A stretch of DNA of 64,000 nucleotides from Parapedobacter defluvii (lineage in GTDB: Bacteria; Bacteroidota; Bacteroidia; Sphingobacteriales; Sphingobacteriaceae), in the NCBI RefSeq assembly GCF_014642075.1, contig NZ_BMIK01000023.1, positions 21,064 to 85,063 of the forward strand. The letters are read 5' to 3'. A program made the translations under genes and the position numbers. Shown in pieces: positions 9,400 to 18,908 of this stretch. The notes beneath the pieces are model-generated. The model was not told the origin of the DNA. It saw nothing but the letters and a program-made list of their open reading frames with translations, and made no database searches. The stretch's first letter is position 1, and every line of letters begins with the position of its first letter.

Positions 9400-9414
9400 G
9401 GTATTTTCAGTGTT

Positions 9415-9452
9415 AAAAAAACCCGGAGCATGCAGATCTCCGGTTTTTTTTT
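9415..9452 (+). terminator. terminator after grpE-dnaJ
   Basis: A-run, CCGGAG stem, 9-nt loop, CTCCGG, then a run of nine or more T. Lies 16 bp past the dnaJ stop. Confidence 0.8.
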
Positions 9453-9742
9453 AAATATCTCTCTCTTAATTATTGACACTGACATTTAATGTCAAAAAGT
9501 CAATGCAGATAATTTATGTCACTGTCTGTTCCTATTTCACTGTCAAACTCTTTCCATTCAAGTTAGATTTTCCTGAAATTTAATGCATTGAACGAATATT
9601 CTACAAAAACAGACACAAGCGTGACACAGTTAACCCCTATCCCCCATGTTTTGGCATTTGTATTGCATATTGACTTTCAAAGTCAGATAGTCTAATATAA
9701 AAAGACGAACTGACAAATGGTTTAACTAAATAAATATACAAA
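9453..9742 (+). promoter_or_regulatory. intergenic control region with two TGAC-N7-GTCA palindromes
   Basis: 290 bp without a gene between dnaJ and an outer-membrane barrel gene. Two perfect 15-bp palindromes of the same layout are present: TGACATTTAATGTCA at 9480-9494 and TGACTTTCAAAGTCA at 9671-9685. The first is nested inside a wider ATTGAC (9472-9477) / GTCAAT (9499-9504) pair. Further TGTCA/TGACA-type half-sites lie between them. The layout is that of operators for a dimeric regulator; the regulator is not identified. Confidence 0.45.
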
Positions 9743-10327
9743 ATGAAAAAACTATTTTTAACCTTATCTGCTGCTGTTGCTGTAACGTTTGCTGCGAATG
9801 CACAAACTGAAAAAGGAAAGACAATCCTTGGAGGAAATGTTTCCTATAATTATAACAAAATACAAGACGTAGATGGTAGCATTCAAAGTTTTTCTATCCT
9901 ACCAAATGTCGGCGTATTCGTCAGCGATAACATTGCTGTAGGTTTAGGTTTCGGATACTCATGGTCTCAAAGCGACGATGGCAGCGAAAAATCAAAAATT
10001 GGCGAATTTTCAGCCGCACCTTTTGCTCGTTTGTATAAAGGAGATGGCGATTTTAAATTTTTCGGGCAACTGTCTGTACCGATGGGTTGGGGTACATCCA
10101 AAGTTGACGATACGAAAGTTAACAACACTGCACGTTATGGTGTAGCACTGTCTCCGGGTTTTGCTTATTTCCCAACCAGCAAAGTTGGCATTGAATTTTC
10201 AGTTAGAGGTCTGTACTATCAAAACAGTTCAGTGGAACCAGAAGGAGGCGAAAAAACCACCACCAATTCATTTGGTCTGAATGCTAATTCCTTAGCTCCC
10301 AGCATTGGTATTCAATTCTATTTCTAA
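9743..10327 (+). CDS. outer membrane beta-barrel protein
   Basis: 194 residues with a clear signal peptide (MKKLFLTLSAAVAVTFAANAQ). The rest alternates short amphipathic strands and turns (NVSYNYNKIQ, VGLGFGYSW, YGVALSPGFAYF) and ends in IQFYF, the aromatic terminus expected for BAM-assembled barrels. It belongs to the small OmpX/OmpW-like barrel group. The upstream region has two palindromic operator candidates, so the gene is probably regulated. It resembles the barrel at 47722 in size, signal and strand pattern. Confidence 0.82.
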   Translation: MKKLFLTLSAAVAVTFAANAQTEKGKTILGGNVSYNYNKIQDVDGSIQSFSILPNVGVFVSDNIAVGLGFGYSWSQSDDGSEKSKIGEFSAAPFARLYKGDGDFKFFGQLSVPMGWGTSKVDDTKVNNTARYGVALSPGFAYFPTSKVGIEFSVRGLYYQNSSVEPEGGEKTTTNSFGLNANSLAPSIGIQFYF

Positions 10328-10342
10328 GTAATAAAAGTGAAC

Positions 10343-10380
10343 AAAAAGCCGCTTTGGTCTGTTACCAAAGCGGCTTTTTT
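10343..10380 (+). terminator. strong terminator after barrel gene
   Basis: Perfect 16-bp stem AAAAAGCCGCTTTGGT / ACCAAAGCGGCTTTTT with a 5-nt loop, ending in a T-run. Confidence 0.9.
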
Positions 10381-10393
10381 AGTGCAAATACCC

Positions 10394-10433
10394 TATAAAA
10401 AAAGGTTTCCAAACGGGGAGAATGGAAACCTTT
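10394..10433 (-). terminator. minus-strand terminator after nuoD
   Basis: Perfect 11-bp stem AAAGGTTTCCA / TGGAAACCTTT with an 11-nt loop; read on the minus strand it is followed by a seven-T run. It lies 84 bp past the nuoD stop and ends the nuoC-nuoD transcript. Confidence 0.7.
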
Positions 10434-10516
10434 ACTAACCAATTATAAACCTAAATTATGATGGCGCAAAAGTAAGGTTTATTTTAGATATTCCAAAAAT
10501 TATTTATTGTTTTTTT

Positions 10517-11755
10517 TTAGCGATCCACTTCACCCAATACGATATCGATCGATCCCAGTATTGCGACAAGATCCGCAATCAGTACGCCTTTCGCCAACTC
10601 CGGCAAAACGGAAAGATTATGAAAACTCGGCCCTCTTGCTTTAACCCGTTTCGGAATGTCACTTTTCTCCTGGGTCACAAAGTAAAACCCCAGCTCACCT
10701 TTCGGGTTTTCAGCCCGTACATAATAATCTTGTGCCTTTACATTTACTTTCTTCGGTACAAGTGCCCTCGGATCAAAGTCGGCTGTACGCTTCAGCTCCC
10801 TGGTCAATCGTTCGAGGCATTGCTCGATGATACGGACAGATTCTCTGATTTCATCAACACGTACTTTGAAGCGATCCCAACAATCGCCCAGGCTGCCCAT
10901 TTCTCCGCTGCCGACGGGAATATCAAACTCAATTTCAGGATACACAGAATAATTATCGACACGCCTTAGATCCCACTTAATGCCTGAGGCACGGAGCATC
11001 GGCCCTGAGCAGCCGTAATTGATCGCCACATCCGCCGGTAACGTGCCGATATTGGCTGTTCGCGAGATAAAGATTTGGTTTGCAGTGAGCAATTCATCCA
11101 GCTCTACCAATTTAGGTTTGAAATAATTAATAAACTCACCACAGCGGGATTCGAAATCCACCGGCAGGTCATAAAACAGTCCACCGACCCAAATATAATT
11201 ATAGAGCATCCGCGAACCGGATGCCCATTCTAACATATTCATAATGTGTTCCCGATCCCGGAAACACCACATGAATGGAGTAAATGCACCAATATCAATG
11301 CCGTATGTGCCAATGGCTATCAAATGGGAAGCGATACGGTTTAATTCACATACCAGCACACGGATGTATTCGATCCGCTTGGGAATCTGCTGATCAATCC
11401 CCAGCATGCGCTCAACCCCCATCACAAATGCATGACTGTTATTCATCGAGGCCAGGTAATCCATACGATCGGTAAACGGAATAGTTTTTCCATAATTCAT
11501 GGATTCGGCATGCTTTTCAAAGCAACGGTGCAGGTAGCCGATGTGCGGAATTACCTCTTTTACCAGCTCACCATCGGTAATCAATTGTAATCTCAGTACA
11601 CCGTGCGTCGATGGGTGCTGGGGGCCCATATTAATAATCATCTCTTCGGCCCCTATTGCGGCTAATCGCTCTTCATAGACACGTTGTGCGTGCCGGTATG
11701 GATTATCTGGCAATGACATGTTATCGGTAGATCGTGTGCTGAGCTGCATTCTCAT
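10517..11755 (-). CDS. nuoD: NADH-quinone oxidoreductase subunit D
   Basis: 412 residues, the 49-kDa subunit of complex I, which helps form the quinone site at the junction with the membrane arm. Landmarks are [15 protein letters not shown] at the N-terminus, [27 protein letters not shown] and the C-terminal [18 protein letters not shown]. The start overlaps the nuoC stop in ATGA, indicating translational coupling; an inner ATG at 11719 is the alternative. No other nuo gene is in the window apart from nuoC, and a terminator follows, so the pair is isolated. Confidence 0.95.
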   Translation of the reverse strand: MRMQLSTRSTDNMSLPDNPYRHAQRVYEERLAAIGAEEMIINMGPQHPSTHGVLRLQLITDGELVKEVIPHIGYLHRCFEKHAESMNYGKTIPFTDRMDYLASMNNSHAFVMGVERMLGIDQQIPKRIEYIRVLVCELNRIASHLIAIGTYGIDIGAFTPFMWCFRDREHIMNMLEWASGSRMLYNYIWVGGLFYDLPVDFESRCGEFINYFKPKLVELDELLTANQIFISRTANIGTLPADVAINYGCSGPMLRASGIKWDLRRVDNYSVYPEIEFDIPVGSGEMGSLGDCWDRFKVRVDEIRESVRIIEQCLERLTRELKRTADFDPRALVPKKVNVKAQDYYVRAENPKGELGFYFVTQEKSDIPKRVKARGPSFHNLSVLPELAKGVLIADLVAILGSIDIVLGEVDR

Positions 11756-12252
11756 TTAATAGCTATGCCGTGGTACATTTCGGCCTCCTCATAATCCTTT
11801 CGCAACGGATACCCTTCCCAGTCTTCCGGCAATAAAATACGTCTCAAATCCGGATGTCCTTCAAAATACACGCCCATTAGATCAAATGCTTCCCGCTCAT
11901 GCCAATCGGCTGTCCGCCACACCCCGCTTACACTGGGTACCGAAGGCAGATTATCGAGTCGCCGGTCATTCGGCACGACCACTTTGAGTGTAAGCTGATA
12001 GTTGTAAGGAATGGATGCTAAATGATAAACGACGGTAAAAGTACCCGCCTCTATCCCATCATCGACTGCACTGATGCAGGACAGGAAATCAAAATAAGTG
12101 TCCTCATGGTCGCGTAGTAACAAACACACCTGCGGTAACAAGGCCGGATCAACAACCAACGCAGGCTGCAAGCCCGATGATTCAATCGTCGCTACCTGCT
12201 CACCGAACTGAGCTATCAAAAGTGCATGGATGCGTGTAATTAATTCTTCCAT
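11752..12252 (-). CDS. nuoC: NADH-quinone oxidoreductase subunit C
   Basis: 166 residues, the 30-kDa subunit of complex I. Typical parts are [16 protein letters not shown], the [17 protein letters not shown] signature and PLRKDYE. The frame continues upstream to 12375, but that part is encoded by DNA overlapping pdxH, so I use the ATG at 12252 ([12 protein letters not shown]), 13 bp after pdxH. Coupled to nuoD by a 4-bp overlap. Confidence 0.92.
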   Translation of the reverse strand: MEELITRIHALLIAQFGEQVATIESSGLQPALVVDPALLPQVCLLLRDHEDTYFDFLSCISAVDDGIEAGTFTVVYHLASIPYNYQLTLKVVVPNDRRLDNLPSVPSVSGVWRTADWHEREAFDLMGVYFEGHPDLRRILLPEDWEGYPLRKDYEEAEMYHGIAIK

Positions 12253-12265
12253 TTTCGTATAGGTA

Positions 12266-12916
12266 TTAGGGAGCCAAACGGGTAATCTTCCAGTTATTCC
12301 CCTGTTTGCTATAGCGCAACCGATCATGCAATCTGCCACTCCGTCCTTGCCAAAACTCGATGGATTCGGGAACAAGCCAATATCCGCCCCAATGAGCGGG
12401 CCTAGGGAGGGAACTCACGTCCTTATACCGCTCTTCCATTGCAGCCAGCGGTACATCAAGCACATTACGATCCACGATCTCCTGGCTTTGAGGAGAAACA
12501 ATGGCGCCGATTTGACTGGCCTTGGGTCTTGATTGAAAATATGCATCGGACAGTTCAGACGGCATCTTCATCGTACGGCCCGATACCCGTACCTGTCTTT
12601 GCAGCTCGGGCCAAAAAAACAATAGCGCCGCATACGGATTGTCTGCTAACTCCTGACCTTTTTGACTTTGGTAATTGGTATAAAAGCCAAAGCCGGATTC
12701 GTTTACTTGTTTTAACAACACAATTCTCGAAGAGGGACGGCCCGACGCTGAAACTGTGGATAGCGTCATGGCATTGGGTTCCATAACCTGCTTCTCAATC
12801 GCTTGATCAAACCAAGCCTGAAATTGTTCGATTGCATCAGCAGCAACCTCTCCTTCGCTCAATTGCCCCATTTTATATTCTGTGCGGATTGCTGCAACAT
12901 CGGTTTTACTCAGCAT
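12266..12916 (-). CDS. pdxH: pyridoxamine 5'-phosphate oxidase
   Basis: 216 residues, the normal length. FMN-dependent oxidase making pyridoxal phosphate. Recognisable are MTLSTVSASGRPSSRIVLLK, FYTNYQSQKGQEL, the VRVSGR strand, SRPKASQIGA, and the C-terminal WGGYWLVPESIEFWQG...RLHDR with the substrate-binding RLHDR. Lies directly upstream of nuoC, 13 bp apart and on the same strand, an unusual neighbour for complex I genes. Confidence 0.95.
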   Translation of the reverse strand: MLSKTDVAAIRTEYKMGQLSEGEVAADAIEQFQAWFDQAIEKQVMEPNAMTLSTVSASGRPSSRIVLLKQVNESGFGFYTNYQSQKGQELADNPYAALLFFWPELQRQVRVSGRTMKMPSELSDAYFQSRPKASQIGAIVSPQSQEIVDRNVLDVPLAAMEERYKDVSSLPRPAHWGGYWLVPESIEFWQGRSGRLHDRLRYSKQGNNWKITRLAP

Positions 12917-12970
12917 CTTTTCGTATGTTTTTTAACGCTGCACAAACATACGAAAAACCGCAAGAACATA

Positions 12971-13780
12971 CTATTTCTTATAGTAACCCATTGCCTCTGG
13001 AATCAACTTCTGGATATTGTTGATGCGGCGTGCGTCGCTCGGGTGGGTGCTCAGAAATTCAGGTGGCGCACCACCTTGCGATTGTTTTGCCTGTGCCATC
13101 CGTTCCCAAAAACCGACAGCTTCGTTAGGGTTATACCCCGCCATTGCCATAAAGACCAATCCCAAGCGATCTGCTTCGCTTTCCTGATTGCGCGAATAAC
13201 TCAGCAAGGCAAGCTGCCCGCCTAAACCATAGGCCGTGTTAAGCACAGCCCGGGTCGTATTTGACTTTTCAGCAGTGGCTACATCTACTGCTACCCCGCC
13301 AGCCTGTGCAATGATAGATTGAGACATACGCTCGGCCGAATGCTTGGCAATGGCGTGGGCCACCTCATGTCCCATTACAGTTGCCAGTCCGGCTTCATTT
13401 TTGGTAATCGGCAGGATTCCCGTATATACCGCAACCTTGCCGCCCGGCATACACCAGGCATTGATCTGATCTTCCTGGATCAGGTTAAATTCCCATTGAA
13501 AATCATATTGGTTGCCGTATCCGTTTTCCTGCAGAAACCGGGTCACTGCCGAGGCGATGTTCTTTCCCACCTTTTGTACCAACTGAGCCTGGGACGTGCC
13601 CTTTATCACTTTGGTTTTGGAATCTCCAAGCAAATCTTTGTAAACGAGTGCCGCCTGCTGCTGAATCTCCGATTCATTCACCAAGCTTAATTGCTTCCGT
13701 CCCGTAAGCGGCACAGTAGCACAGGAAGCGATTATTCCGACTATCAGCAACCCGCAAATATGTTTCATAAATGGTTTCAT
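12971..13780 (-). CDS. M48 family metallopeptidase lipoprotein
   Basis: 269-residue zinc protease. The N-terminus has a lipobox (GIIASC, Cys in the signal peptide end), predicting an outer- or inner-membrane-anchored periplasmic lipoprotein. The active site HExxH is in VMGHEVAHAIAKHSAE and the third ligand Glu is in SRNQESEADRLGL. This is the LoiP/YcaL/BepA-like group involved in envelope quality control. The start may be 13780 or the in-frame ATG at 13768 (MKHICGLL), which gives a more usual signal peptide. Confidence 0.88.
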   Translation of the reverse strand: MKPFMKHICGLLIVGIIASCATVPLTGRKQLSLVNESEIQQQAALVYKDLLGDSKTKVIKGTSQAQLVQKVGKNIASAVTRFLQENGYGNQYDFQWEFNLIQEDQINAWCMPGGKVAVYTGILPITKNEAGLATVMGHEVAHAIAKHSAERMSQSIIAQAGGVAVDVATAEKSNTTRAVLNTAYGLGGQLALLSYSRNQESEADRLGLVFMAMAGYNPNEAVGFWERMAQAKQSQGGAPPEFLSTHPSDARRINNIQKLIPEAMGYYKK

Positions 13781-13852
13781 TGCAACTAATTTTATGATAG
13801 ATTGATAAGTTATCCGGAGAAATTAAAGCAATATATATGCCGAATTTACGGA

Positions 13853-14503
13853 TCAAGCCCTGGCTCGTTTCCGGAAGAGATAGACTTTGGATTCTTTGCC
13901 CTTTAGTAGGCGTTCAATATTTTTTTGATGCGTGATAAGTATCAACACGCAGATACACATTCCGTAAAGCAGGACAGATTTCACTGAAGTATGAAATAAA
14001 AAGACAATACTGAAGGGAAAAGCGAAACCTGCACAGATAGAGCTCAGTGATACATAGTGGGTAAGCAACAGCACGACGAGAAAAACCGAAACACACACCA
14101 GCGCCGCCTGAAAGTGAACTGCCAGAATCATTCCGAAAAGGGTTGCAACTCCTTTCCCTCCCCTGAACCCTGCAAAAACAGGGAACAGATGTCCCACTAC
14201 GGCGATTACGCCCAGTGCCAATTGGAAATTAACAAACTGGGCTGCCGCTTGCGGGCCGGTAACCGAGGGGCCTATAAAATAAGCCAAATTAGTTGCTGTC
14301 CATCCTTTTAAAATATCGATAATCATAACAGCTACACCAGCCTTCGTACCCAATACCCGGAATGTGTTGGTTGCTCCGGCATTTCCACTCCCATATTCTC
14401 TTACATCCACGCCGTAAAAAGACTGTCCTAACCACACAGCGGTGGGTATGGAACCAAACAGATAAGCCAATACAACTGCTCCGACTAAGTAACCCGATAT
14501 CAT
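13853..14503 (-). CDS. plsY: acyl-phosphate glycerol-3-phosphate acyltransferase
   Basis: Polytopic inner-membrane enzyme of 216 residues that acylates glycerol 3-phosphate from acyl phosphate. The three conserved loops are visible: AYLFGSIPTAVWLG, REYGSGNAGATNTFRVLG, and FAGFRGGKGVATLFG. The ATG at 14503 overlaps the nadC stop as ATGA, favouring it over the upstream TTG. Pairing with nadC indicates coupled translation rather than a shared pathway. Confidence 0.93.
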   Translation of the reverse strand: MISGYLVGAVVLAYLFGSIPTAVWLGQSFYGVDVREYGSGNAGATNTFRVLGTKAGVAVMIIDILKGWTATNLAYFIGPSVTGPQAAAQFVNFQLALGVIAVVGHLFPVFAGFRGGKGVATLFGMILAVHFQAALVCVSVFLVVLLLTHYVSLSSICAGFAFPFSIVFLFHTSVKSVLLYGMCICVLILITHQKNIERLLKGKESKVYLFRKRARA

Positions 14504-15369
14504 GAATTGCAAGATACGATTTTTGCTTTCAAACTCATGTCTAAGCTTTTCACGGAATGAGTAAGCGCACCGATGGAGATATAGTCCACTCCTGTCTCGG
14601 CATATTCACGGACGTTCTCTTCAGTAATGCCACCCGACGCTTCCGTTACAAACCGGCCGCCAATCCATGCAACCGCTTCACGTATCTGTGCTGGTTTAAA
14701 ATTATCAAGCATAATACGTTCTATCTTCCCCACTTCCAATACTTTTTTGACCTCCTCCAGATTACGTACTTCTATTTCGATCGCGATGGGTTTATCCAAT
14801 GTTTCCCGGTAATGGTTTGCTTTTTCAATCGCTTCCCCGATCCCCCCTGCGTAATCGACATGATTATCCTTAATCAGTATCATATCATATAAGCCAAAAC
14901 GATGGTTTACTCCACCGCCTAAGCGAACCGCTTTCTTTTCGAGAAACCGTAGTAAAGGCGTGGTTTTCCGGGTATCCAACACGCGGGTTTGCGTACCGGC
15001 CAAGGCATCAACAATCCTTCGGGTGGCAGTAGCAATCCCACTCATACGTTGCATGATATTAAGCAGAAGCCGTTCGGCTAACAAAATGCTGTGAATGCAT
15101 CCTTCTACACACATCACCACATCCCCCACACGCACCGACTGGCCGTCGGTCATAAAAACTTCCACCTGCAGCCCCTTATCCACCTGTTCGAGTACGGTCA
15201 GTGCTTCCTCTATTCCCGCTACTGTCCCAGATTCCTTAATTATCAATTGAGCGATCCCTCTTTTCTCTACTGGAATGGTAGATAGTGACGTATGGTCGCC
15301 ATCTCCCACATCTTCCGCAAGCGCCGCTTTAATAAAATGAACCAGTTCTCCTTTTTCTTTCTCAGTCAT
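14500..15369 (-). CDS. nadC: nicotinate-nucleotide pyrophosphorylase (carboxylating)
   Basis: 289 residues, quinolinate phosphoribosyltransferase of de novo NAD synthesis. Motifs: EDVGDGDHTS at the N-terminus, NIMQRMSGIAT, DTRKTTPLLR, GGGVNHRFGLYDMILIKDNH, the barrel segment EIEVRNLEEV, and EASGGI. Overlaps plsY by 4 bp. nadA and nadB are not in the window. Confidence 0.95.
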   Translation of the reverse strand: MTEKEKGELVHFIKAALAEDVGDGDHTSLSTIPVEKRGIAQLIIKESGTVAGIEEALTVLEQVDKGLQVEVFMTDGQSVRVGDVVMCVEGCIHSILLAERLLLNIMQRMSGIATATRRIVDALAGTQTRVLDTRKTTPLLRFLEKKAVRLGGGVNHRFGLYDMILIKDNHVDYAGGIGEAIEKANHYRETLDKPIAIEIEVRNLEEVKKVLEVGKIERIMLDNFKPAQIREAVAWIGGRFVTEASGGITEENVREYAETGVDYISIGALTHSVKSLDMSLKAKIVSCNS

Positions 15370-15501
15370 TGGTCACAACTACATACTAAATTGACCAGCA
15401 ACTGCAATCATCAGGCAGTGTTGGCCCATGCGTAAATAAAAACGCTGCTAAGATGACTATTTAAAACAAAAAATAGCGAATAAAAATAAAATTTGACGGT
15501 G

Positions 15502-15918
15502 TTAGTAAATAGGTTCTACGCGAAACTCGGTCACTTGAAAGGTATTGTCGTTGTTAGTGAGTTTATAAGAAACACGAAAAGTATCCTTGGATGTTTCCAG
15601 GTTAAGTACTACATACCTGAAATTCGGGTTGGAATCCAATCGGTGAGCCATTTTTACATTGGTAGGTGTATTCCTTCCAAAAAAATCACGCAGGATAATT
15701 TCAGCCTGTACACGGGAGTAAATACCTTCATCGTTCAATAAGATCATGCTCACGGTGGAGGAAAAGTATTTAGAAAGTTCCTTTGTATTCGCGCTTTTGA
15801 TACACGATGAAATATCATCAATGACGTCATTCATATGGGCAACGCTCGTCATTGCAAACAAACACATTATCCCCACTAGCTTTGCCCTTTTGATCAATCT
15901 GATTCCCATCACTTTCAC
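15502..15918 (-). CDS. DUF4783 secreted protein
   Basis: 138 residues. An N-terminal hydrophobic stretch (LVGIMCLFAMTSVAH) predicts export. The mature part (IDDISSCIKSANTKELSKYF through YKLTNNDNTFQVTEFRVEPIY) matches the Bacteroidota-specific DUF4783 family, an NTF2/cystatin-like fold often located just upstream of nadC, as here. Function unknown. The ATG at 15909 is an alternative start. Confidence 0.75.
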   Translation of the reverse strand: MKVMGIRLIKRAKLVGIMCLFAMTSVAHMNDVIDDISSCIKSANTKELSKYFSSTVSMILLNDEGIYSRVQAEIILRDFFGRNTPTNVKMAHRLDSNPNFRYVVLNLETSKDTFRVSYKLTNNDNTFQVTEFRVEPIY

Positions 15919-16108
15919 AGTAGTAGTTTATTCAAATGTTACCGTTGTTAACTATCCAACAATCTTGACTTTCAAAAAAGTGTAGACTTTTTTCTACAGA
16001 AAACAGCCCTTTTAAAAAACCCACTTTCTTTAAGAAGTTTATAGCTAAAAACATGCCACATTTCAAAAATGCGTAACTTCCCTTTTCCGTAGGTTCCCTT
16101 TAAATCGT

Positions 16109-16116
16109 TATATTTG
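16109..16116 (+). promoter_or_regulatory. TAnnTTTG promoter element abutting the gpmI start
   Basis: TATATTTG matches the Bacteroidota -7 box and ends 4 bp before the GTG start at 16121, which would give a leaderless or near-leaderless mRNA. The -33 region has no clear TTTG. Confidence 0.45.
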
Positions 16117-16120
16117 TATC

Positions 16121-17650
16121 GTGAATACCAAGAAAAAAGTTGCACTCATTATCCTGGATGGATTGGGTTATGGCAAAGAAGATCGCTCGAATGCCGTCTT
16201 AGCGGCAAATACTCCCTATTTGGACCAGCTACTTACTCGATATCCCCATTCGAAACTGGAAGCTTCCGGCGAGGCCGTAGGTTTGCCGGAAGGTCAAATG
16301 GGTAATTCAGAGGTCGGCCACATGAATCTGGGGGCTGGAAGAGTGGTTTATCAGGAGCTTGGCAGAATTCATAAAGCGGTAAAAGATGGTGAATTGAACC
16401 GGAATGAAGTCCTACAGTCGGCTTTTGAGTATGCCAAAGCCAATGGCAGGGCCGTACATTTCATCGGATTGCTTTCCGATGGTGGCGTCCATGCGCACAC
16501 CCAACACCTCAAAGGGTTGTGTGTGGCCGCAAAAAATGCTGGGATAAGCAGCGATCAGGTATTTGTCCACGCCTTTCTGGATGGACGGGATACCGATCCG
16601 AACTCAGGCATTGGCTATGTCACCGACATTGAACAATTTTTAGGGTCAAACGGAGGTCGCCTTGCCTCCGCAATAGGAAGGTATTACGCGATGGACCGCG
16701 ACAACCGGTGGGAGCGCGTCAAACAAGCGTATGATCTGCTTGTTCATGGGACGGGAACCGCTACTCAGGATATCGCCCAATCCATCCAGCAATCTTACAA
16801 CGAAGGCATTACGGATGAATTTGTAAAGCCCATTGTCAAAACCGACGCCCACGGAACTCCCCTAGTAACCCTGAAAAACGGAGATGTTGTGGTATGTTTC
16901 AATTTCCGCACAGACAGGGGACGTGAAATCACGATCGCGCTTACACAGCGTGATTTCCCGGAATACAACATGTATCCCTTAGAATTGCGCTATTTGACCA
17001 TGACAACCTACGATGAAACATTTAAGGAGGTTGACGTCTTATTCCTTAAAGAAAATCTCACCAATACGCTCGGGGAAGTACTGGAAGCCAATGGAAAAAC
17101 CCAGACACGCATTGCAGAGACAGAAAAATACCCACATGTCACTTTCTTTTTTTCGGGTGGACGCGAAAAAGAATTCACCGGCGAAAACCGGATTCTCATT
17201 CCCTCTCCCAAGGTAGCTACTTACGATCTGCAACCAGAAATGAGTGCGCAAGGTGTAGCAGATGCAATTTGTAATGACATTACCGACCATCAGCCTGATT
17301 TCATTTGTCTGAACTTTGCCAATCCGGATATGGTTGGACATACCGGCGTTTTCGAAGCTGTTGTCAAGGCCGTTGAGACTGTAGACAGCTGCTTGCGGCA
17401 GGTAGTGGAGTGTGGCGTAAAATTTGGATATTCTTTTATCATCATTGCCGACCACGGTAATGCAGAGTTCATGATTAACGAAGACGGTTCTGTTAATACC
17501 GCCCACACGACCAATTTGGTGCCCTGTATCTTAATTGACAAGGATCATACCGCGATATCCAACGGAAAATTGGGCGATATTGCACCCACCGTTTTGAAGC
17601 TTTTGGAACTGCCCATACCAAATGAAATGAACGGGAACGTATTGATTTAA
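16121..17650 (+). CDS. gpmI: 2,3-bisphosphoglycerate-independent phosphoglycerate mutase
   Basis: 509 residues, normal for GpmI. Alkaline-phosphatase-fold enzyme with two Mn ions interconverting 3- and 2-phosphoglycerate. The nucleophile Ser63 lies in GQMGNSEVGHMNLGAGR; metal ligands are in LIILDGLG, FNFRTDRGRE, NFANPDMVGHTG and IIIADHGNAE. It begins with GTG, directly behind a TATATTTG box. Two bases after its stop region begins a lipoprotein gene, probably cotranscribed. Confidence 0.96.
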   Translation: MNTKKKVALIILDGLGYGKEDRSNAVLAANTPYLDQLLTRYPHSKLEASGEAVGLPEGQMGNSEVGHMNLGAGRVVYQELGRIHKAVKDGELNRNEVLQSAFEYAKANGRAVHFIGLLSDGGVHAHTQHLKGLCVAAKNAGISSDQVFVHAFLDGRDTDPNSGIGYVTDIEQFLGSNGGRLASAIGRYYAMDRDNRWERVKQAYDLLVHGTGTATQDIAQSIQQSYNEGITDEFVKPIVKTDAHGTPLVTLKNGDVVVCFNFRTDRGREITIALTQRDFPEYNMYPLELRYLTMTTYDETFKEVDVLFLKENLTNTLGEVLEANGKTQTRIAETEKYPHVTFFFSGGREKEFTGENRILIPSPKVATYDLQPEMSAQGVADAICNDITDHQPDFICLNFANPDMVGHTGVFEAVVKAVETVDSCLRQVVECGVKFGYSFIIIADHGNAEFMINEDGSVNTAHTTNLVPCILIDKDHTAISNGKLGDIAPTVLKLLELPIPNEMNGNVLI

Positions 17651-17652
17651 CG

Positions 17653-18216
17653 ATGGGTCAACGTAAAAGTGCATTTGCATTTCACATCCATCTCGCTTTT
17701 CTTGGGCTAGTAGGATGTTGTGCCTGTACCCGGCCTGATAATACGCCTGCATCATCTGCTATGGCAAGCTCCTATTTTAGCTTGGAAGAATTTTTCCGGA
17801 GTGAAGCTACTCGCCTCACAAAACTAGCGCCCACTGTTGAAAAGACCGTATCCAGAAATGGTATGTCGGAAGGTAAGTCCGTGCAAATAAACGACTGGAA
17901 AAATGAATTGGCTTTGTTTATGGATTCAGACATTAACAAGCCGGCATGGCAGAACAGCTATCGGGTAGACAGTACCGACCGTTTGCTTACGTATACGAGT
18001 ACTGACCCCGAATTGCGCACTCAAAAAATCAGCATAGAAAAAGATGAGAACGAAAAAGTAAAGCATATTGCCATTATTAACCATGCCAGCAATATGCTTT
18101 ACCAAACCGAGGAACGTCTCGATTATTATCCTGATTCACTTTATCAAATCGATAAACAACAGCAGGTCCGTCTCATCGGCGAAAGCCAGTATTCAATAAG
18201 AGGGGTCCTGCAATAA
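17653..18216 (+). CDS. putative lipoprotein downstream of gpmI
   Basis: 187 residues. The N-terminus (HIHLAFLGLVGCCACT) has a lipobox-like LVGC, so export and lipidation are likely. The rest is soluble and polar with a beta-rich central part (NSYRVDSTDRLLTYTSTDPELRTQKISIEKD) and a YYPDSLYQIDKQQQVRLIG tail. I do not recognise a named family; it follows gpmI by 2 bp and probably shares its transcript. Confidence 0.6.
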   Translation: MGQRKSAFAFHIHLAFLGLVGCCACTRPDNTPASSAMASSYFSLEEFFRSEATRLTKLAPTVEKTVSRNGMSEGKSVQINDWKNELALFMDSDINKPAWQNSYRVDSTDRLLTYTSTDPELRTQKISIEKDENEKVKHIAIINHASNMLYQTEERLDYYPDSLYQIDKQQQVRLIGESQYSIRGVLQ

Positions 18217-18233
18217 GCGGGTAGCGGGATTCC

Positions 18234-18908
18234 TTACTTAAGGTTATCCCGGTATACTTTTGCTTTCTTGACTTCGGTTTGTATATCCTTTTTGCCCGGT
18301 GTCATCGTCAACACCTGTTCAAAATCTGCAATACTTTTATCGTACGATTCGGAGGCTAGTGCTTTATCGTAATTTGCCGTGCCTTCGGTTCCGCGCAAAA
18401 TCCCAAGATCCCGGTAGGCTATGCCCCGATTCTGATAGTATTTCGCATCGTTGCCATTCAGTTCGATGGCTTTGGTATAATCGGCTATCGCTTCGTTCAG
18501 CATCTTTTCGCGGTTGGCAGAACTTATTTTCGTATCCGTTTGAACCGCAAGTATATTATTTGCCTTTCCGCGATAATAATAAGCGGATTCGTGTTCCGGG
18601 AGCAGTTGTATAACTTTACCGAAAGATGCCAATGCTTTTTTATATTCACCAATCTGATATTGCGAATATCCCAACATATACATCACATCCGGATCGCTGG
18701 CTTCAGCTGGCAGAGCCTTTTGCAAATGGTTGGCCGCCGCTTTAAAATCACCGTCGATCAACGCTTTTTGTCCCAACCGTACATTGGGATTGCTGGGTGC
18801 TGTCTCAGTGGTTTGTGCCTGTACTGCCAATACCGCTATACATAGCATCCCACCGATAATCCCATGTTTCAAATTTCCCAAAAAAAAGCTCAATTCGTTT
18901 TTTTTCAT
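18234..18908 (-). CDS. tetratricopeptide repeat protein, secreted
   Basis: 224 residues from the ATG at 18908; the longer frame to 19019 has no sensible signal sequence, whereas this start gives a hydrophobic export segment (HGIIGGMLCIAVLAVQAQ). Four or more TPR units follow, for example GQKALIDGDFKAAANHLQKAL, YMLGYSQYQIGEYKKALASF, AYYYRGKANNILAV and YYQNRGIAYRDLG. TPR proteins scaffold protein contacts; the partner is unknown. It is convergent with the gpmI transcript. Confidence 0.78.
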   Translation of the reverse strand: MKKNELSFFLGNLKHGIIGGMLCIAVLAVQAQTTETAPSNPNVRLGQKALIDGDFKAAANHLQKALPAEASDPDVMYMLGYSQYQIGEYKKALASFGKVIQLLPEHESAYYYRGKANNILAVQTDTKISSANREKMLNEAIADYTKAIELNGNDAKYYQNRGIAYRDLGILRGTEGTANYDKALASESYDKSIADFEQVLTMTPGKKDIQTEVKKAKVYRDNLK

